Below are positions 11,703 to 18,854 of a DNA stretch of 23,429 bases, piece by piece (position 1 is the stretch's first letter; each line of letters opens with the position of its first letter). This DNA is from a virus: IMG/VR virus record IMGVR_UViG_3300030119_000214, positions 1 through 23,429 of that record; one strand, 5' to 3'. The translations under genes were made by a program, and so were the position numbers. Below the pieces are notes generated by a model that saw only the letters and a program-made list of their open reading frames with translations, had not been told where the DNA came from and made no database searches.

Positions 11703-12356
11703 TTGAATTTCGTTGCAAATATTCCGTATACAAAATGTTGGGTTCGTAAAGAATACTTACACGACCTTGAGAGAGGCCACGGCGAGTTCGTAGAGGCAGT
11801 TATCATAGCAGTTAAATCAGTGCAAGGCAGAGCATTAATGTTCGAAGCATACCTACCAGAGTACGGTGCTTGTTTTGATAAGTTTCCATTGTCAGCATTT
11901 GTGTGGCGCACAGACATCAAAGAAGAAGAACAATTACCACTAGGCACATTAGAATTATGGGACAGTTTTAGTTCCAATATACAAGTATGGACAAAATCTA
12001 TGCTGAAAAACTGTGACGTAGAAATAATGTTAAAGGGTGGTGGCAAAATGAAGGGTGAATACCTATTCACTGTTGACGCTTGTCATGGTGATGCCAACTC
12101 TGTAAACACTGGTGTTTCGGAAGTGCCAAGTGAACACAAACAACACAATTTTGGCAGACTGATAAACGGACAATATTTCGCACAACCAAATAATAGAATG
12201 CTTTGGTACGAACAATCACTTACTCCATCAGAACTAAAAAGACCAGACTTCCAAGTAAGCACACGTGAATTTTTCTGTGAAAACGAAAGCAGTGTCACTT
12301 TTGGTGACAGCAACGACTATTTCTACGAAGAAAAAGACAGTCCTATCAAAGATTAA
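11703..12356 (+). CDS. conserved phage protein of unknown function, TTG start
   Basis: A 217-residue soluble protein. The TTG is chosen because the strongest Shine-Dalgarno in the window sits 7 bases upstream and no in-frame ATG occurs before codon 40. The beginning (Tyr-Thr-Lys-Cys-Trp-Val-Arg-Lys-Glu-Tyr-Leu) is well formed, and the C-terminus is acidic with aromatic residues (Asp-Tyr-Phe-Tyr-Glu-Glu). The middle is Phe/Trp/Glu rich, likely mixed alpha/beta. I do not recognise a named family. It stands alone between the late cluster and the early block, with its own late promoter. Confidence 0.75.
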   Translation: MNFVANIPYTKCWVRKEYLHDLERGHGEFVEAVIIAVKSVQGRALMFEAYLPEYGACFDKFPLSAFVWRTDIKEEEQLPLGTLELWDSFSSNIQVWTKSMLKNCDVEIMLKGGGKMKGEYLFTVDACHGDANSVNTGVSEVPSEHKQHNFGRLINGQYFAQPNNRMLWYEQSLTPSELKRPDFQVSTREFFCENESSVTFGDSNDYFYEEKDSPIKD

Positions 12357-12359
12357 TCA

Positions 12360-12417
12360 TTGACTTTACCGTAAGAATTAAGTATAATTCATTATATTAA
12401 TTTTTATACAGGTAAAG
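12360..12417 (+). promoter_or_regulatory. sigma70-like promoter with nested inverted repeats before peroxiredoxin
   Basis: TTGACT (12360-12365), 17 bp, TATAAT (12383-12388): 11 of 12 matches, +1 near 12395. Around the -10 is an imperfect palindrome (AATTAA-G-TATAA 12376-12387 against TTATATTAATT 12392-12402, one unpaired G). Outside it, CTTTACC (12364-12370) is matched by GGTAAAG (12411-12417). These could be operator sites or, in readthrough RNA, a long hairpin. Confidence 0.6.
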
Positions 12418-12423
12418 TAATTT

Positions 12424-12966
12424 ATGATTAAAGGATTTAAAATTCCAAAAGTAACATTCAGAATAAGAACAGGTGACGAAGTTGAAACTGATGGCGGTTG
12501 TGCTATCGGTGGAGAATGGCATAACGCAACAACTGACTCATATTTTAAAGGCAAAAGAGTGGTAATATTCAGTTTACCAGGAGCATTTACTCCTACTTGC
12601 TCATCACAACAACTTCCAGGATTTGAAAAAGAATACAATGCAATCAAAGATATGGGCATTGATGAAATTTATTGTGTGTCAGTAAATGATTCTTTTGTGA
12701 TGAATGCTTGGGCAGAAAAAATGCAAATTAAAAACGTAAAAATGATTCCAGATGGATCAGGAAACTTTACAAGATTTATGGGTATGCTGATTGGTAAAAA
12801 CCATTTAGGCTTTGGAAATAGAAGTTGGAGATACATGGCAGTGGTAAAAGACGGTGTAGTAGAAAGATGGTGGCAAGAGCCAGGCATAAACAATGAAGGC
12901 ACAGACGATGACCCATATGTAGAATCAACGCCTGAAAACATGGTAGCATATCTAAAAGGAGAATAA
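12424..12966 (+). CDS. peroxiredoxin, Prx5-type
   Basis: Thiol peroxidase that reduces hydrogen peroxide and organic peroxides. The signature Pro52-Gly-Ala-Phe-Thr56-Pro-Thr-Cys59 gives the peroxidatic Cys59 with its Pro and Thr. Arg136 in Ser-Trp-Arg-Tyr is the second active-site Arg. The thioredoxin-fold length (180) and the Prx5-like Gly-Ala-Phe-Thr-Pro-Thr-Cys-Ser sequence place it in the Prx5 group. Other Cys are at 26 and 84; no glutaredoxin domain is fused and no dedicated reductant gene is in the window, so it likely relies on host thiols. It is first in the early block behind a strong promoter. A role in protecting the infected cell from oxidative stress is inferred. Confidence 0.93.
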   Translation: MIKGFKIPKVTFRIRTGDEVETDGGCAIGGEWHNATTDSYFKGKRVVIFSLPGAFTPTCSSQQLPGFEKEYNAIKDMGIDEIYCVSVNDSFVMNAWAEKMQIKNVKMIPDGSGNFTRFMGMLIGKNHLGFGNRSWRYMAVVKDGVVERWWQEPGINNEGTDDDPYVESTPENMVAYLKGE

Positions 12967-12967
12967 T

Positions 12968-13228
12968 ATGTCAGCAAGAACATACGGCCCTGAAGAACAA
13001 GCAAAACTAAAAAGAATCGTAGATGAAGGTTCAAACGTTCTACAGGAAATAGAAGACTTAAACGCAGGACTAAAAGACACTGTGAAAGCAGTTGCAGAAG
13101 AACTAGAAGTAAAACCTGCTTTAATAAACAAGGCAATAAAGATTGCACACAAAGGAGAGTGGAGCAAATATTCTGAGGCTTTTGACAGTCTTGAGAATCT
13201 AATTATTGCAGTTGGCAAAGACAAGTAA
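12968..13228 (+). CDS. dsbA: DsbA-like double-stranded DNA-binding protein
   Basis: An 86-residue charged helical protein. The central Leu-Lys-Asp-Thr-Val-Lys-Ala-Val-Ala-Glu-Glu-Leu followed by Lys-Pro-Ala-Leu-Ile-Asn-Lys-Ala-Ile-Lys (about 35-58) matches the pattern of T4 DsbA homologues in marine phages as I know them. T4 DsbA (89 residues) binds double-stranded DNA near late promoters. The length fits, and there is no Cys (it is unrelated to the thiol oxidase DsbA). One base separates it from the peroxiredoxin stop, and its own stop overlaps the next ATG (TAATG). Confidence 0.75.
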   Translation: MSARTYGPEEQAKLKRIVDEGSNVLQEIEDLNAGLKDTVKAVAEELEVKPALINKAIKIAHKGEWSKYSEAFDSLENLIIAVGKDK

Positions 13229-13527
13229 TGAAATACATTGTCGACATCGACAACACAATTTGTTATAATAAAAATAGCGATTACGAAAACAGTCAACCTG
13301 ATCTAGAACGTATAGCAAAGTTAAACAAATTGTTTGATGAAGGCAACGAATTACACTACTGGACAGCAAGAGGTGGCAATTCAGGCATAGATTGGACTGA
13401 GTTAACAAACAAACAACTTGCAGAATGGGGTGTAAAGCACACATCAATACAGATGAAGAAACCTGTGTATGATGTTTGGGTTGATGATAGAGCGGTAAAC
13501 ATAAAGGACTTTTTTAATGAGAATTGA
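13228..13527 (+). CDS. small HAD-superfamily phosphatase-like protein
   Basis: A 99-residue minimal HAD fold. Val-Asp6-Ile-Asp8-Asn-Thr-Ile is motif I with Asp6 as nucleophile. Tyr-Trp-Thr-Ala-Arg-Gly near 44-49 is motif II. A Lys near 77 and Val-Trp-Val-Asp-Asp-Arg-Ala near 82-88 supply motifs III and IV. No cap domain is present, as in capsule-type or phosphate-monoester HAD proteins of about 100-130 residues, so the substrate may be large or a nucleotide. Its end overlaps guaC by 11 bases. Confidence 0.82.
   Translation: MKYIVDIDNTICYNKNSDYENSQPDLERIAKLNKLFDEGNELHYWTARGGNSGIDWTELTNKQLAEWGVKHTSIQMKKPVYDVWVDDRAVNIKDFFNEN
13241..13269 (+). promoter_or_regulatory. weak candidate sigma70-like promoter inside small HAD gene
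   Basis: TCGACA (13241-13246), 17 bp, TATAAT (13264-13269): 11 of 12 matches, but no start codon lies close downstream; guaC begins about 240 bases later. The -10 falls over a plain coding region, so it may be coincidental. Confidence 0.3.
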
Positions 13528-14569
13528 TTACAATATACATTTAGATTATTCAGACGTTTTATTACATCCTAAAAGATCAACTTTAAGTTCTAGACGTGAT
13601 GTTGATATCTTGAGAAAATTCAAATTTAGAAACAGTGGAAAAGAATTGTCATATGTTCCTATTATGGCTAGTAACATGGATGGAGTAGGCACATTTTCAA
13701 TGGCGAGAGTTTTACAAGAATACAAAATGCTCACGGTAATTAGAAAGCATTATAATCTAGATGATTGGAAACAAGCCGCAGGCACAGGATTAAAATTTAA
13801 ATACGTTTCTGCCTGTGTTGGAACGGGTGCTATATGGGACGAGAACGCACATGATTATCAAACACTTAAACAAGTGATGTCAGCATTTCCTGATATACCT
13901 TGTATCACAATTGATGTTGCTAATGCCTATCACGAATCATTTGTAGACTTTGTTACAAAAATTAGAACAGAATATCCAGATAAAATTATAATTGCTGGAA
14001 ATGTAGTCACACCTAATATGACAGAAGAATTAATTATAAAAGGTGCAGACATAGTTAAAGTTGGAATTGGTCCAGGTAGTGTGTGTACCACAAGGACGCA
14101 GACAGGAGTAGGTGTTCCGCAATTTTCGGCAATAATGGAATGTTCAGATGCCGCTAATGGAGTTGGTGGACACATTATTGCAGATGGTGGTTGTACACAA
14201 CCAGGAGACGTTTCCAAAGCATTAGGTGGCGGTGCACATTTTGTAATGCTTGGAGGTATGTTAGCAGGACACGACGAATCAGAATTAGAATTGCAAGACG
14301 GCAAGAGAGTTTTTTATGGAATGGCATCACAAACAGCATTGAACACACACGGACAAAGAAAAGACGGATACAGAGGCGTAGAAGGCAAGACAGTTACATT
14401 GAAGGATAAAGGCCCAGTCAAAGACACTGTTGAACAAATTTTAGGTGGAGTAAGAAGCACTTGCACTTATATAGGAGCAAGACGAATTAAAGATATGCCT
14501 AAGGCGGCTCACTTTGTAAGAGTGAACAATGTAATCAACAGAGTATTTGACAAGTATGAACAAAATTGA
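13517..14569 (+). CDS. guaC: GMP reductase
   Basis: Reduces GMP with NADPH to IMP and ammonia, moving guanine nucleotides toward the adenine pool. A 350-residue TIM-barrel protein without CBS domains (E. coli GuaC has 347). Visible are Asp-Tyr-Ser-Asp-Val-Leu-Leu near the N-terminus, the catalytic loop Gly-Ile-Gly-Pro-Gly-Ser-Val-Cys190-Thr-Thr-Arg, Asp-Gly-Gly-Cys near 220, and the Phe-Tyr-Gly-Met-Ala-Ser and Glu-Gly-Lys-Thr-Val segments that favour GMP reductase over IMP dehydrogenase. In an AT-rich phage this could help shift purines toward dATP (inference). It begins inside the preceding gene and its end overlaps the next. Confidence 0.9.
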   Translation: MRIDYNIHLDYSDVLLHPKRSTLSSRRDVDILRKFKFRNSGKELSYVPIMASNMDGVGTFSMARVLQEYKMLTVIRKHYNLDDWKQAAGTGLKFKYVSACVGTGAIWDENAHDYQTLKQVMSAFPDIPCITIDVANAYHESFVDFVTKIRTEYPDKIIIAGNVVTPNMTEELIIKGADIVKVGIGPGSVCTTRTQTGVGVPQFSAIMECSDAANGVGGHIIADGGCTQPGDVSKALGGGAHFVMLGGMLAGHDESELELQDGKRVFYGMASQTALNTHGQRKDGYRGVEGKTVTLKDKGPVKDTVEQILGGVRSTCTYIGARRIKDMPKAAHFVRVNNVINRVFDKYEQN

Positions 14570-14789
14570 TCAAATTTTAAAATGGGTTGCTACATTTACT
14601 TTAATTGTAGGAACTTTCGTTAATGCAGGATTTCCTCATCTTTACCCGATAGGTCCAATGCTTCTAGCACTAGGAGGAGTAATTTGGTTAGTCGTTTCGG
14701 TGATTTGGAAAGAGCCGGCACTGATAACTACAAATGCAGTATTGACAATTACCGGAATAGGCGGTATAATGTTATTTTATTTGCGTTAG
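14556..14789 (+). CDS. small multi-pass membrane protein
   Basis: A 77-residue protein with three probable membrane segments: about 10-25, 31-51 and 55-74. The ATG at 14556 is preferred over a TTG at 14547 as the better start. It overlaps guaC by 14 bases, so translation is probably coupled. Its 3' part contains the consensus promoter of the DNA polymerase transcript. Transport or membrane-modifying roles are possible; no family recognised. Confidence 0.65.
   Translation: MNKIDQILKWVATFTLIVGTFVNAGFPHLYPIGPMLLALGGVIWLVVSVIWKEPALITTNAVLTITGIGGIMLFYLR
14742..14770 (+). promoter_or_regulatory. consensus sigma70 promoter for DNA polymerase
   Basis: TTGACA (14742-14747), 17 bp, TATAAT (14765-14770): 12 of 12. 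Expected +1 is near 14777, giving a 75-base leader for the polymerase mRNA that contains both hairpins at 14794-14839. Confidence 0.8.
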
Positions 14790-14793
14790 GCCC

Positions 14794-14839
14794 AATCAGC
14801 CACAAGTGATTATTAGGTATGTGTCAGCCACAAATGACA
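14794..14839 (+). promoter_or_regulatory. tandem RNA hairpins, likely gp43-type translational operator
   Basis: Hairpin 1: AATCA (14794-14798), 8-nt loop GCCACAAG, TGATT (14807-14811). Hairpin 2: TGTCA (14822-14826), loop GCCACAAA (14827-14834), TGACA (14835-14839), plus a flanking G-U pair. Stems differ at two positions with compensating changes; loops differ only in the last base. The second ends two bases before AGGAGA (14842-14847), the polymerase ribosome-binding site. A 5-bp stem with an 8-nt loop next to the Shine-Dalgarno is the form of the T4 gene 43 operator bound by its own polymerase. Confidence 0.75.
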
Positions 14840-14851
14840 TTAGGAGAATAA
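14819..14851 (+). other. 10-codon upstream reading frame abutting the polymerase start
   Basis: ATG at 14819 reads MCQPQMTLGE and stops at TAA (14849-14851), immediately before the polymerase ATG. It is preceded by a weak TTAGG. It crosses hairpin 2, so ribosomes reading it would open the operator. It may simply be a by-product of the repeat. Confidence 0.25.
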
Positions 14852-17521
14852 ATGAGTTACATAGATGGTTATTTTGACAGAGGTGCAGATCTCATAAGAA
14901 TAGTTGAACGTCAAAATGGCGAAAGAGTTTTCAAAGAATATCCAATCAAATACACATTTTATTATGAAGACCCAAGAGGCAAATACAAAAGCACCACGGG
15001 TAAATCCTTAAACAGAATTATTTCTAAGACTACAAAAGATTTCCATAAAGAACTTGCAATTAATAGAAACAAAAATTTATTCGAATCAGACATAAATCCA
15101 ATATTCCAATGCTTGAGCGAAAACTATTTGAATCGCGATGCTCCAGAATTAAGAACTGCTTTCTTTGATATAGAAGCAGACTTTGATCCGGAAAAAGGAT
15201 TCAGCAATCCAAGTGATCCATTTATGCCTATAACTGCAATCACTGTCAATTTGCAATGGCTAGATAGCACAGTCACTTTCGCTTTGCCACCTAAGACAAT
15301 GAGTATTGAAGAAGCACAAGAAGTCACAAAAGGAATTGATAATTTATATCTCTACAAAGACGAGGGAGAAATGCTGACAGCATTTTTAGATGTTATCCAA
15401 GATGCTGATGTAATAAGTGGTTGGAACTCAGAAGGTTATGATATTCCTTATGTAGTAAACAGAATACAAAAAATCCTAAGCAAAGATGACACAAGAAAAC
15501 TTTGCTTATGGAAACAACTGCCTAAGAAAAGAGTATTTGAAAGATTTGGTCGTGAACAAGAAACATACGACCTAGTAGGTAGAGTTCATTTAGATTCATT
15601 AGAACTTTATAGAAAATACACATATGAAGAAAGACATTCGTACAGATTAGATGCTATCGGCGAACATGAATTAGGAGAAAAGAAAACAGTCTATGAAGGG
15701 AGTTTAGATCAATTATACAATCAAGATTTCAGAACATTCATAGAATACAACAGACAAGATGTTAATCTTATCGACAAATTAGATAGAAAATTAAAATTTA
15801 TTGCACTAACAAATGAACTTGCACACGCAAACACAGTTCTGTTACAAACCACACTAGGTGCAGTTGCGGTGACGGAACAGGCGATCATCAACGAAGCACA
15901 CAGAAGAGGAGTACAAGTTCCTAATAGACCAAAAAGAGATTCGGACAGCACAACTGCCGCAGGTGCATATGTGGCATTTCCTAAAAAAGGATTGCATGAT
16001 TGGATAGGATCAATGGATATTAATTCACTATATCCTTCAGTAATTAGAGCATTGAATATGGCTCCCGAATGTGTAATGGGACAATTGAGACCTAGTCACA
16101 CAGATGAATACATTGAAGAACAAATGACTTTACAGAAGAAATCATTCGCAGGTGCTTGGGAGAATCATTTTGGTTCTTTAGAATATGATGCAGTGATGGA
16201 ACAACGCAAAGACATTTCTATACACGTAGATTGGGAAGATGGCAAATCAGAGATCATGAGTGGTGCTGAAATATACAAGATGGTATTCGACAGCAATAAT
16301 CCTATGATGTTAAGTGCCAATGGCACAATATTCACAAGCGAATTTGAAGGAGTGATTCCAGGACTACTTGCACGTTGGTACAAGGAAAGAAAAGAAATGC
16401 AAGGTATGTTGAAGAAAGCCAAAGAGGCAAGTAACGATGCAGAAATAGAATTTTGGGACAAGAGACAACTTGTAAAAAAGATTAACTTAAATTCACTGTA
16501 TGGTGCAATATTAAATCCAGGTTGTAGATTCTTTGACAAACGTATAGGACAATCAACTACACTATCAGGCAGACAAATTAGCAAACACATGGCGGCAAAA
16601 ATTAATGAAGTGATCACAGGTGAATACAATCATGTTGGCAAAGCAATTATATATGGTGACACAGACTCCGCTTATTTTAGTGCGTATGAAGTATTGAAAA
16701 AAGAAATTAACGATGGCAGTATACCTTGGACTAAGGAAAGTGTAATAAAGTTATATGATCAGGTGTGTGAAGAAGTTAATGGCAGTTTTAAAAAGTTTAT
16801 GGCAGAGGCTTTCCATTGTTTGAAAAGCAGAGCAGAGGTTATACAGGCAGGTAGAGAATCTGTTGCCGAGACAGGACTTTTCATAACAAAGAAAAGATAT
16901 GCGATACTGATCTATGACTTGGAAGGTTACAGACAAGACGTTGAAGATAAGCCTGGCAAAATAAAAGCAATGGGCCTTGATTTGAAAAGATCAGATACTC
17001 CTTTGTTCATACAAGACTTCTTAAATGAATTATTGCTGATGGTATTGACTAAAAAGACCGAAGCAGAAGTTTTGGATAGGATAAGTCAATTTAGAAATGA
17101 ATTCAAGCAAAGACCTGGTTGGGAAAAAGGATCACCACGTAGAGCAAACAATATTCAAGAGTATGCTAAAAAAGAAGCACGACTAGGAAAAGCAAATATG
17201 CCTGGACACGTGAGAGCAAGTTTAAATTGGAACAACTTAAAGAAAATGCATAGTGACAAATACTCAATGGAAATACACGATGGTATGAAAGTTATTGTGT
17301 GTAAACTAAAAAAGAATCCATTGGAGTATACTTCTGTTGCGTACCCAACAGATGAAATGCACATACCAAATTGGTTCAAAGAACTTCCGTTTGATAACGA
17401 TGCTATGGAAAGCACACTTATAGATAACAAACTAGGAAATTTATTGGGAGTACTTGGTTGGGATATCAAGTCGACTGAAAGCAAAAACACATTCAACAAC
17501 TTATTTGACTTTGGAGGATAG
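14852..17521 (+). CDS. 43: T4-like family B DNA polymerase (gp43)
   Basis: Replicative polymerase with 3'-5' proofreading. 889 residues, close to T4 gp43 (898). Exo I is Phe-Asp106-Ile-Glu108. Exo II is Ser-Gly-Trp-Asn-Ser-Glu-Gly-Tyr-Asp-Ile-Pro (about 189-199). Exo III is Tyr-Asn-Arg-Gln-Asp-Val (about 299-304). Pol motif A is Asp389-Ile-Asn-Ser-Leu-Tyr-Pro-Ser, motif B is Lys-Ile-Asn-Leu-Asn-Ser-Leu-Tyr-Gly (about 543-551), and motif C is Tyr-Gly-Asp603-Thr-Asp605-Ser. All catalytic acids are present. The last residues (Asn-Asn-Leu-Phe-Asp-Phe-Gly-Gly) resemble a clamp-binding tail. AGGAGA 4 bases before ATG; expression likely controlled by the tandem hairpins. The exonuclease gene follows with no gap. 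Confidence 0.97.
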   Translation: MSYIDGYFDRGADLIRIVERQNGERVFKEYPIKYTFYYEDPRGKYKSTTGKSLNRIISKTTKDFHKELAINRNKNLFESDINPIFQCLSENYLNRDAPELRTAFFDIEADFDPEKGFSNPSDPFMPITAITVNLQWLDSTVTFALPPKTMSIEEAQEVTKGIDNLYLYKDEGEMLTAFLDVIQDADVISGWNSEGYDIPYVVNRIQKILSKDDTRKLCLWKQLPKKRVFERFGREQETYDLVGRVHLDSLELYRKYTYEERHSYRLDAIGEHELGEKKTVYEGSLDQLYNQDFRTFIEYNRQDVNLIDKLDRKLKFIALTNELAHANTVLLQTTLGAVAVTEQAIINEAHRRGVQVPNRPKRDSDSTTAAGAYVAFPKKGLHDWIGSMDINSLYPSVIRALNMAPECVMGQLRPSHTDEYIEEQMTLQKKSFAGAWENHFGSLEYDAVMEQRKDISIHVDWEDGKSEIMSGAEIYKMVFDSNNPMMLSANGTIFTSEFEGVIPGLLARWYKERKEMQGMLKKAKEASNDAEIEFWDKRQLVKKINLNSLYGAILNPGCRFFDKRIGQSTTLSGRQISKHMAAKINEVITGEYNHVGKAIIYGDTDSAYFSAYEVLKKEINDGSIPWTKESVIKLYDQVCEEVNGSFKKFMAEAFHCLKSRAEVIQAGRESVAETGLFITKKRYAILIYDLEGYRQDVEDKPGKIKAMGLDLKRSDTPLFIQDFLNELLLMVLTKKTEAEVLDRISQFRNEFKQRPGWEKGSPRRANNIQEYAKKEARLGKANMPGHVRASLNWNNLKKMHSDKYSMEIHDGMKVIVCKLKKNPLEYTSVAYPTDEMHIPNWFKELPFDNDAMESTLIDNKLGNLLGVLGWDIKSTESKNTFNNLFDFGG

Positions 17522-18061
17522 ATGGCTACACACGGAATGATAGACTTGGAAACATTAAGCACTAGACCAGACGCTACCGTGTTGACAGTAGGAGCAATTA
17601 AATTTGATCCATATACTGATGTAGAACCACATAGCGGATTATATCTAAGATTGAATGTTGACGAGCAAAGCGAACTGGATCGTCATGTCGATCAAGGAAC
17701 ATTAGAGTGGTGGGCAAAACAAGATGAAAAAATTAGAAATGAAGCACTCGGAGATGAGGACAGAGTGCAATTAACAGAATTTGTTAGACAACTTAACAAA
17801 TGGTGTGTAGGACTAGATGAACTTTGGTGTCAAGGTCCATTATTTGACTACGCAATCTTACAAAATTTATATGCACAATTGAATACGCCTGTGCCTTGGA
17901 ACTATTGGCAGATACGAGATAGTAGAACACTATTTGGTATGCTACCTGAAGACCCAAGGAAATCGATACAAATGGATTTGCACAATGCACTTGCTGATTG
18001 TTATTTCCAGGCAAAGAGTGTCCAAAAGGCATATAAACGTTTTGGAGTAAAGAAAAGATGA
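17522..18061 (+). CDS. DEDD-type 3'-5' exonuclease, DexA/Rv2179c-like
   Basis: A 179-residue RNase-H-fold exonuclease. Exo I is Met-Ile-Asp8-Leu-Glu10-Thr-Leu. Phe-Asp-Tyr-Ala-Ile-Leu near 107-112 gives Exo II, and His-Asn-Ala-Leu-Ala-Asp-Cys near 154-160 gives Exo III with the His five residues before the final Asp (DEDDh order). The Asp-Leu-Glu-Thr-Leu and Thr-Leu-Glu-Trp-Trp elements match the Rv2179c-like family, which acts on RNA or single-stranded DNA 3' ends; T4 DexA is similar in role. It starts on the base after the polymerase stop. Confidence 0.88.
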   Translation: MATHGMIDLETLSTRPDATVLTVGAIKFDPYTDVEPHSGLYLRLNVDEQSELDRHVDQGTLEWWAKQDEKIRNEALGDEDRVQLTEFVRQLNKWCVGLDELWCQGPLFDYAILQNLYAQLNTPVPWNYWQIRDSRTLFGMLPEDPRKSIQMDLHNALADCYFQAKSVQKAYKRFGVKKR

Positions 18062-18073
18062 TAGGATTCGTGA

Positions 18074-18102
18074 TTGACTTTTCGCCAAAACCTAAATATA
18101 AT
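18074..18102 (+). promoter_or_regulatory. sigma70-like promoter for sliding clamp, overlapping a late-type box
   Basis: TTGACT (18074-18079), 17 bp, TATAAT (18097-18102): 11 of 12, +1 near 18109. The extended -10 reads CTAAATATAAT, so the late motif TAAATA (18093-18098) overlaps it and could let the same spot fire late. GAGGAG (18111-18116) is the ribosome-binding site for the ATG at 18123. Confidence 0.75.
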
Positions 18103-18122
18103 GTAACTATGAGGAGAAAATA

Positions 18123-18851
18123 ATGAAAGACATCTTACAAGACATAGTTGCTCATACACATTCGCTAGGCTTTTTAAGTTTAGTTAAAGTGTCTAATGAG
18201 GAACAAACAAAAATAGAAAGTATGGCTGAAGATAGATCAGTGATACTATCAGCAAACACAAACAACAAAGTTAATGAATTTGATGGTGTGTTTGGTATGC
18301 CGAACTTAGATAAGTTGGCACTTCACTTGAAATGTCCTGAATATCAAAAGGACGCAAAGATAGAAGTTAAGTCAGCGGAAAGAAATGGCAAAACTATTCC
18401 AACACACATTCACTTCGAGAATGCTGGAAAGGATTTTAAAAATGATTACAGATTTATGAGCACTGAAATCATAAATGAAAAATTAAAATCTGTGAAATTT
18501 AAAGGAACAACTTGGGACATAGAGTTTGAACCAAGAGTGGCGGCGATTGCTAGACTAAAACTACAAGCGGCGGCACACGTTGAAGAAACTGTGTTCACAG
18601 TAAAAACTGAAAACAATAATTTAGTATTTTACTTTGGTGACGCAAACTCACACGCAGGTTCTTTTATATTTGAAACTAACGTATCCAGTGATTTAAAAAA
18701 TTCTTGGAGTTGGCCTATACAACAAGTTATTAGTATATTGAGTCTCGATGGTAGAATCAAAATGAGTATATCAGATCAAGGAGCAATGAAAATAAGTGTA
18801 GATAGTGGCATTGGTCAATATGATTACATACTGCCTGCACAAACAAAGTAG
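18123..18851 (+). CDS. 45: T4-like sliding clamp (gp45)
   Basis: Ring-shaped processivity factor for the polymerase; in T4 it also activates late transcription with gp33 and gp55. 242 residues against 228 in T4, with a two-domain clamp pattern of alternating strands and a helix (His-Thr-His-Ser-Leu-Gly-Phe-Leu-Ser-Leu-Val-Lys near 11-22; Asp-Asn-type basic central helix Pro-Arg-Val-Ala-Ala-Ile-Ala-Arg-Leu-Lys near 138-147). The end, Tyr-Asp-Tyr-Ile-Leu-Pro-Ala, is typical of gp45. Its own promoter and a strong Shine-Dalgarno suggest high expression, as a trimeric clamp needs. The clamp loader (gp44/62) is not in the window. Confidence 0.9.
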   Translation: MKDILQDIVAHTHSLGFLSLVKVSNEEQTKIESMAEDRSVILSANTNNKVNEFDGVFGMPNLDKLALHLKCPEYQKDAKIEVKSAERNGKTIPTHIHFENAGKDFKNDYRFMSTEIINEKLKSVKFKGTTWDIEFEPRVAAIARLKLQAAAHVEETVFTVKTENNNLVFYFGDANSHAGSFIFETNVSSDLKNSWSWPIQQVISILSLDGRIKMSISDQGAMKISVDSGIGQYDYILPAQTK

Positions 18852-18854
18852 TAT

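Noticed and set aside
12669-13148. Long antisense frame (159 codons) opposite peroxiredoxin and DsbA
   Set aside because: Leu-rich low-complexity translation is what the reverse complement of these A-rich genes would give; no start signals.
12968-13228. Thiol-disulfide oxidoreductase DsbA
   Set aside because: The name is shared, but this 86-residue protein has no Cys; it fits the T4 double-stranded DNA-binding protein instead.
14191-14409. Arg-rich frame inside guaC
   Set aside because: Its Arg-rich content comes from reading guaC codons out of frame; the guaC frame is strongly conserved.
14560-14789. PnuC or SWEET-type transporter for the small membrane protein
   Set aside because: Only three hydrophobic segments in 77 residues and no family motif; the resemblance is only hydrophobicity.
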